64,000 nucleotides of DNA from Chondrosia reniformis (Eukaryota; Porifera; Demospongiae; Chondrillida; Chondrillidae), in the NCBI GenBank assembly GCA_947172415.1, contig OX359195.1, positions 4,997,501 to 5,061,500 of the forward strand. Direction: 5' to 3'. The notes below the pieces were generated by a model. It saw only the letters and a list, made by a program, of their open reading frames with translations, did no database searches and had not been told where the DNA came from. This document shows, in pieces, positions 59,214 through 64,000 of the stretch. The translations under genes were made by a program, and so were the position numbers. Numbering within the stretch: the stretch's first letter is position 1; each line of letters begins with the position of its first letter.

Positions 59214-61294
59214 CTAACTTTTACGCACACGGCATTCATACAATGTCGGAGAAAGGTAGAATTCTTTAACATTTTTCCTTATGCTAAATCCATCAATTGC
59301 ACTCTGACCCAGTGGCCTATGGCGTGTTTCAGGAATAAACAAAATCACAAAAATAGCAGCAAGAAGTGATACGGCTGAGAAGATGAAGAATGGAATAGCC
59401 TCTCCTATCGCAGCTGATGCTATGGGAAGCATAGTGGTAGTAACAACTACTCCAAGCCAGTTGGCAGCTGAACCCAAACCCATTCCAAACTTTCGTGTGT
59501 TGTCTGCAAACATTTCGGCTGCAACCGTAAACACAGTTGATGCCCAACATATGCCAAATGCAAATATAAATAAAACCACACTAACAAGTGCCAAGGGACT
59601 GTACTGTTTGCCTAATTCTGGGTCAGTTGTAGGCGCAAAAAAGCACTGAGATGATTTGTTGGATAAAGTATCATTTAGATCATTATTATTAATAAAACCT
59701 TTAACTATACCAAAGAACACAGCAACTCCAATATTGGCTATCATCATACCAATAGCTCCAAAGAAAAGTAGGAACTTCCTGCCCAGTAAATCTACTATTA
59801 AGGCACACAAAATTGCACTTAAAACTGCGGATATCCCAATGCATATGGATGCTGCTAAACCTGGTGGAAAGGACCAAGAATCCCCACCTCCAGCTCTGAA
59901 GATTGGTCCGGCATAGAAAGCAATGGCATTAAAACCCATCAGCTGTTGAAAGGCTAGCAACAGAAAGCAAATCGGTGCCTGCCAGAGAAGTACCTTCCAC
60001 GAACTCCTAATTTTACTTTGTGACTGTTTCTTAGAATTAGTAGATATATTAAATGGTAGCTCAACCTCCTCATTCTGAGATTTCTTCCAATACTTTGCTT
60101 TAAATCTACTATAAGCACTTGTTGTCTTAGCTGGTTCTCTGATAGTAAACAGTAGTATTATGTTTAGTAATGCCACACCAGCAAATATAAAGGCAAGAAT
60201 CCAGTATGAGAGGACAAAACCGAGTGCATAGGCTATAAATATACCTATACCTATAGATATGCTCATGGCATTCAGAAGCTTCCCTCTTAGATTGACAGGA
60301 GATACTTCAGGAATATAAGTCTACAGGGAGACAGAAAGCAGTGCACTGTAATATTGATAAAAGCATAATAACTGATTAATATTTACAAATGATATACATA
60401 CATATGCAAGTATCGTTTAGCCATTGGAAATGTTTGACTTTTGCACAACCAAAACTGAATGCACCAGACGCAAGCATCCAAATTTTGATTATACCTGGTC
60501 CATCCAAATTTCGATTCTGAATGCAATTTGAACACCCCATTTAAGCCATTCATTCCCTTCAAAATATTCTAGTTTTAAGCATGCCAGTCAGCCTGAAAGA
60601 GAGCTATATTGGTCCAAAGTTGGTAGTCCAAGTAATCTCTGAGATGTAAATGTGTCCGAATTCTATTATTTTACTCTATAAATCTTGTTCTCTTCTTGTT
60701 TTGATAAATCATACATTTTATCGACTATCCAAAAGGCATTAACATCAGTATTCCTATATATACCTAGGCAGTATTCTCTGAAATGCTGAAGAATCAGTCT
60801 GAGGCCGAATTTAGAAATCTAGAAAGGGAGTTATCTTTATATCTTTTTTATTATGCTACATTTAGAATATGCTTTATAGAACTTACAGGTACTACGGAAC
60901 TGCTCCATCCTGTTGCTATTCCTGTTACAGTACGCCCTAGTAGTATCAAAGCTCTAAAAGTAGACGGATCGGCTACAAAAAACGATGCACCGATTAAGGT
61001 CCAGCCGACAACGTAAATGGACGACCCAAGCACGAGAGACTCCACTATCCCCAATGCCGACATAGCTGGAGAGCTCATCAGCCCGCCAAAGATAGCACCA
61101 ACCGGAGTCAGGGGACCAATGAGAGCTTGGTAACTGCAGGATTGAAATCCAATCGTCCATTGTGTAAAATTCTCTCTACTCTGAAGATCATCCAGGAGTG
61201 GAGAAGAAAATACTGAGGCGAACCCGAATTCGAGGGTACCCAGTGATGCTACTGTAATAAAATACAGTAGCTTGAAAGTCTCAACTTTCGTCAT
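59214..61294 (-). CDS. SLC2A / Tret1-like major-facilitator sugar transporter
   Basis: Two exons, 61294-60887 and 60320-59214, joined in phase 0 across a GTAAGT donor; 504 residues, usual for the family, with about 12 hydrophobic helices. Signatures in order: FGFASVFSSPLLDDL in helix 1 (the SSP form is found in SLC2A6/8 and insect Tret1), GRTVTGIATGW and TYIPEVSPVNLRGKL around helix 5, QQLMGFNAIAFYAGPIF in helix 7, DLLGRKFLLFFGA at helix 8-9, AAEMFADNTRKFGMG at helix 10-11, FIPETRHRPLG at the end. By family it moves hexose or disaccharide down a gradient across the plasma or an internal membrane. Two hallmarks are altered: the GRR after helix 2 is missing (GGLMSSPAMSALG) and the PESPR motif reads REPAK, so the substrate is uncertain. 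It is divergent from the second copy of its exon 1, which starts 179 bp away. Confidence 0.9.
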
Positions 61295-61473
61295 CCTTTA
61301 GATAGGTACAAAGCTAATAGTACAATGCGACGAGTGCGGCTGTCTGTTTCGTCACCACTAATTGAGGCGTATAGGTAATGGCCGCTGTTATTCCAATGAC
61401 TATGTATTATAGTCTGGCAAGCCAGCGGCCATATTTCTACTTAGTGGAATATTTGTGGGCCAACTCTGAAGGG
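61295..61473. promoter_or_regulatory. Short bidirectional spacer between the two transporter first exons
   Basis: 179 bp separate the two divergent start codons. It shows no inverted similarity between its halves apart from a few bases at each ATG, so each copy has its own 5' flank. It must hold the core promoter of the minus-strand gene and, if the plus copy is expressed, that one too. Confidence 0.4.
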
Positions 61474-61881
61474 ATGACGAAAGTTGAGACTTTCAAGCTA
61501 CTGTATTTTATTACAGTAGCATCACTGGGTATGCTAGAATTCGGGTTCGCCTCAGTATTTTCTTCTCCACTCCTGGATGATCTTCAGAGTAGAGAGAATT
61601 TTACACAATGGACGATTGGATTTCAATCCTGCAGTTACCAAGCTCTCATTGGTCCCCTGACTCCGGTTGGTGCTATCTTTGGCGGGCTGATGAGCTCTCC
61701 AGCTATGTCGGCATTGGGATTAGTGGCGTCTCTCGTACTTGGGTCGTCCATTTACGTTGTCGGCTGGACCTTAATCGGTGCATCGTTTTTTGTAGCCGAT
61801 CCCTCTACTTTTAGAGCTTTGATACTACTAGGGCGTACTGTAACAGGATTAGCAACAGGATGGATCGGTTCCGCAATACCT
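61474..61881 (+). CDS. Second copy of the sugar-transporter first exon (gene incomplete in window)
   Basis: 408 nt, exactly the length of the minus-strand exon 1, with only about 13 nucleotide differences counted by eye (97% identity). It ends with the same phase-0 donor GTAAGT. The start is set by the paralogue; an upstream in-frame ATG at 61378 would add 32 residues of no resemblance. It encodes helices 1 to 4 and the GRTVTGLATGW signature. No exon with TYIPEVSP was found from 61882 to 64000, where transposon-derived sequence lies. Either exon 2 is beyond the right edge, with a long intron, or this is a truncated duplicate. Several differences change residues (IVES/LVAS, WSSSVV/WIGSAI). Confidence 0.7.
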
Positions 61882-63273
61882 GTAAGTATTCCCACATCAC
61901 CGAGAAGAGTGTGCCTAGTGCACAATGTGTGTAAATGTGTGAATGAGCTACCAGCTGCAATCAAGCACTACATAGTGTCAGTTTTCTACAAAATGCCGTG
62001 ACTCTTAGGATATGTGCAACAAGTGTAAATAATCAATAGTCCTACAGGGATAACATGTATGAGTCTGTACATTTACTGTACTCTAATGGCTCCTGATGTG
62101 TGCAATGATGTGAAGTGAATGATGCTATCAAAGTATATTTGATTGAACCCAGTGCTTCAGTTGCTATTCATAACCGGTATTTAAATCACCCCAGCTGGTT
62201 GTTGCGAATGATGGAATTTTTCTTATTACCGAGCGGAATAGCGATCTTAATTGTTTCCGTCGCGTAGGGGAGTCGGATCGAAGTTGCCCAGGCACATAAT
62301 TGCCTAAAGGTTCGTTAAAGAAATTTTTCTGACTCAATTTAGGCCCATATCTAAATTTTGTGTCAAGTGTGGCTAAAATGTGAAACGAACAACGAGGCTA
62401 TCTTACCCTACACCCTAAAGGGGCTACGGTGAGGCATCGAACGAAGGTCGGCATTTCAATGATGACAACTTACTGGATGCGTGAAAACGCCTAGAATCTT
62501 TTTCTTTATCAAGCGCCCCGACATCGAGTGAGGGCCTTAGGATAACGTCCATCGTCTTGAAATTACAACAACAATCAGATTAAACTTTCCTATGGAAAAC
62601 ATCTTCCGATTTATTTATTGGAAAAGCGGTGACTACTAATTTCTCTTCGGGACACTCCAAACGAGCAGCCATATTGACTTCCATATTTTTAATTTAACGA
62701 TATATCATGGTATATTTCAAAATGGATTGCAGCGAGGGTCTGAACTGCGTTCACGCCTAGTTTTATGTTAGCTGTGCATCTATTAATCAGAGAGTACGGA
62801 TGCCCGCCCTATCCAATGTATTAGCAAGCAACACCTCTTAAATCACCAACGAAGCGATTTTAGGTTATATTCGGTTATTTGCAGCCATTAATGCACGCTT
62901 TTTGTAACATGTTTCGACGCTCTACAGCGTTCAAAAAGCGGCTATCCAGGAATAGACCCATTTCCGATTTTCATTTCTTCTTCTTTTATTTAATGGACTA
63001 GCGCTAATATCCGAACTTATGCGGACACGTACAAGTTATAAATCGTCATAAATATTTCCGAACTAGGGAATAGACAGCACTATGTCCGAATGCGCTCTAC
63101 AAGAAGCATGTTAATTGTTAAAGCGAAAATTGTGGTCTTCTCGGCCGCCATTTTTAAATAAGAGATGATGGTTTTTGGCACATTTCTCTTGTCTGAGACG
63201 TTATTTCGAGATTTTCGCCAAAACCACTTCAAAACTAATTAGAACAAGTAATTTTAACAAAAAAGCGGGGATA
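61882..63273. mobile_element. Transposon-derived sequence, no intact gene
   Basis: 62790-62985 is an inverted copy of the 9785-10020 element (GTTCAAAAAGCGGCTATCCA, CAGCCATTAATGCACGC). The rest from about 62160 has a less AT-rich base composition than the surrounding spacer but no reading frame over 60 codons that I could link to a transposase. Outer boundaries were not found. Confidence 0.45.
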
Positions 63274-63635
63274 CAGGTAAATAAAAAACATTTACAAAAA
63301 TGATGTTAGAAGTAGGAATGGCAGTGCATTTGCAAAAAGTATCGAAACAAGATAGTGATTATATGATAAGGCTAATCATACAGAAGTTGCATATATATTG
63401 AAATTTAAGTAACTTAACCATACACTTCTGTGTTTGGGCGCACCATTCCTACTTCAGCTTGGTGCGCCCAAACACAGAAGTGTATGTTACTTAAATTTCA
63501 GTATATTTGCAACTTCTGTATGATTAGCCTTATCATATATTCACTGTCTTGTTTTGATACTTTTTGCAGATGTATTAGTGAACACTGCCATTCCTACTTC
63601 TAACATCATTTTTGTAAATGTTTTTTATTTACTTG
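63274..63635. mobile_element. Foldback MITE, mariner-like, 362 bp
   Basis: Almost a complete hairpin: CAGGTAAATAAAAAACATTT at the left and the complement of CAAGTAAATAAAAAACATTT at the right, flanked by TA (63272-63273 and 63636-63637). The arms hold CACTTCTGTGTTTGGGCGCA and its complement around a short centre near 63455. Its ends share ACATTTACAAAAATGATGTT with the 9.8 kb element. Confidence 0.85.
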
Positions 63636-64000
63636 TATAATAATATGTAAGTTATAGCTCATGCAGAGGTGTGGACTATAACTGATGTATACCCTATTTT
63701 CATGGTGTTTGGGTGTCCCAGGACAGAAATGGCTAACAAGTAAGGAATGCGTGAAATTTGCTTCAAGGACTAATGAAGTCGCCAGTTATCTGAAAAATTA
63801 AAGCATAAGATTTACTATACTTCCTGTATTAACTTATTCATGCTGTATATCCTATTAATCAGCAATTCATGTATATTTGGTAGAAAATGCCCTGCATTAT
63901 CAACTTGTTGCCACGGCAATGGTGCATACTTATAAGCTAAAATGCTTTCCTTAAGGGATTAGCAAAATTTTGACTGCCTATATATAGCAATATACCATAC

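Noticed and set aside
59383-59916. Plus-strand frames of 86-88 codons
   Set aside because: Antisense shadows of the transporter's second exon.

Overview
The window looks like nuclear DNA of an early-branching animal, most likely a demosponge of the Amphimedon type. The reasons are short GT-AG introns of about 60 to 600 bp, AT-rich spacers full of short palindromic TACGTA/TATATA runs, many small inverted-repeat elements, and clear animal orthologues (SF3A1, COX17, an ABCC/MRP transporter). The organism is an inference, not a database result. No rRNA, tRNA gene, CRISPR or prokaryotic operon was seen.

Layout, left to right. 1-0.9 kb: decayed reverse-transcriptase fragment and two small repeats. 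1.7-9.0 kb (+): unrecognised coiled-coil/acidic protein gene in which one 33-codon exon is tandemly repeated seven times plus a truncated eighth copy. 10.2-12.5 kb (+): SAMD3-like SAM-domain gene, 12 exons, 505 residues. 13.3-23.1 kb (+): complete MRP-type ABCC transporter, 27 exons, 1578 residues. 23.6 kb (+): single-exon COX17. 24.5-25.7 kb (-): single-exon POMK-like kinase fold that appears to lack catalytic residues. 28.0-35.3 kb (-): secreted cysteine-rich protein whose exons are mostly repeated [Cys module + 20-nt microexon] pairs. 39.2-39.8 kb and 42.4-43.0 kb (-): two smaller related secreted genes, lying in a roughly 3 kb tandem segmental duplication that runs to 45.8 kb. 46.5-58.3 kb (+): complete SF3A1, 21 exons, 700 residues, with three minisatellites in its introns. 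59.2-61.3 kb (-): two-exon SLC2A/Tret1-like sugar transporter. 61.5-61.9 kb (+): head-to-head, 97% identical copy of that transporter's first exon. 62-64 kb: transposon-derived sequence.

The coding models were built by hand from splice signals. In SAMD3-like, ABCC, SF3A1, the secreted gene and the transporter every exon phase joins correctly and the total length is a multiple of three, which is good support. The neighbours do not form a pathway: housekeeping genes (SF3A1, COX17) sit beside transport genes and a lineage-specific secreted cluster. The most unusual parts are the tandem-exon gene, the microexon-paired secreted gene, the inverted first-exon duplication, and two cases where a repeat has multiplied or been inserted into a splice donor of the ABCC gene.
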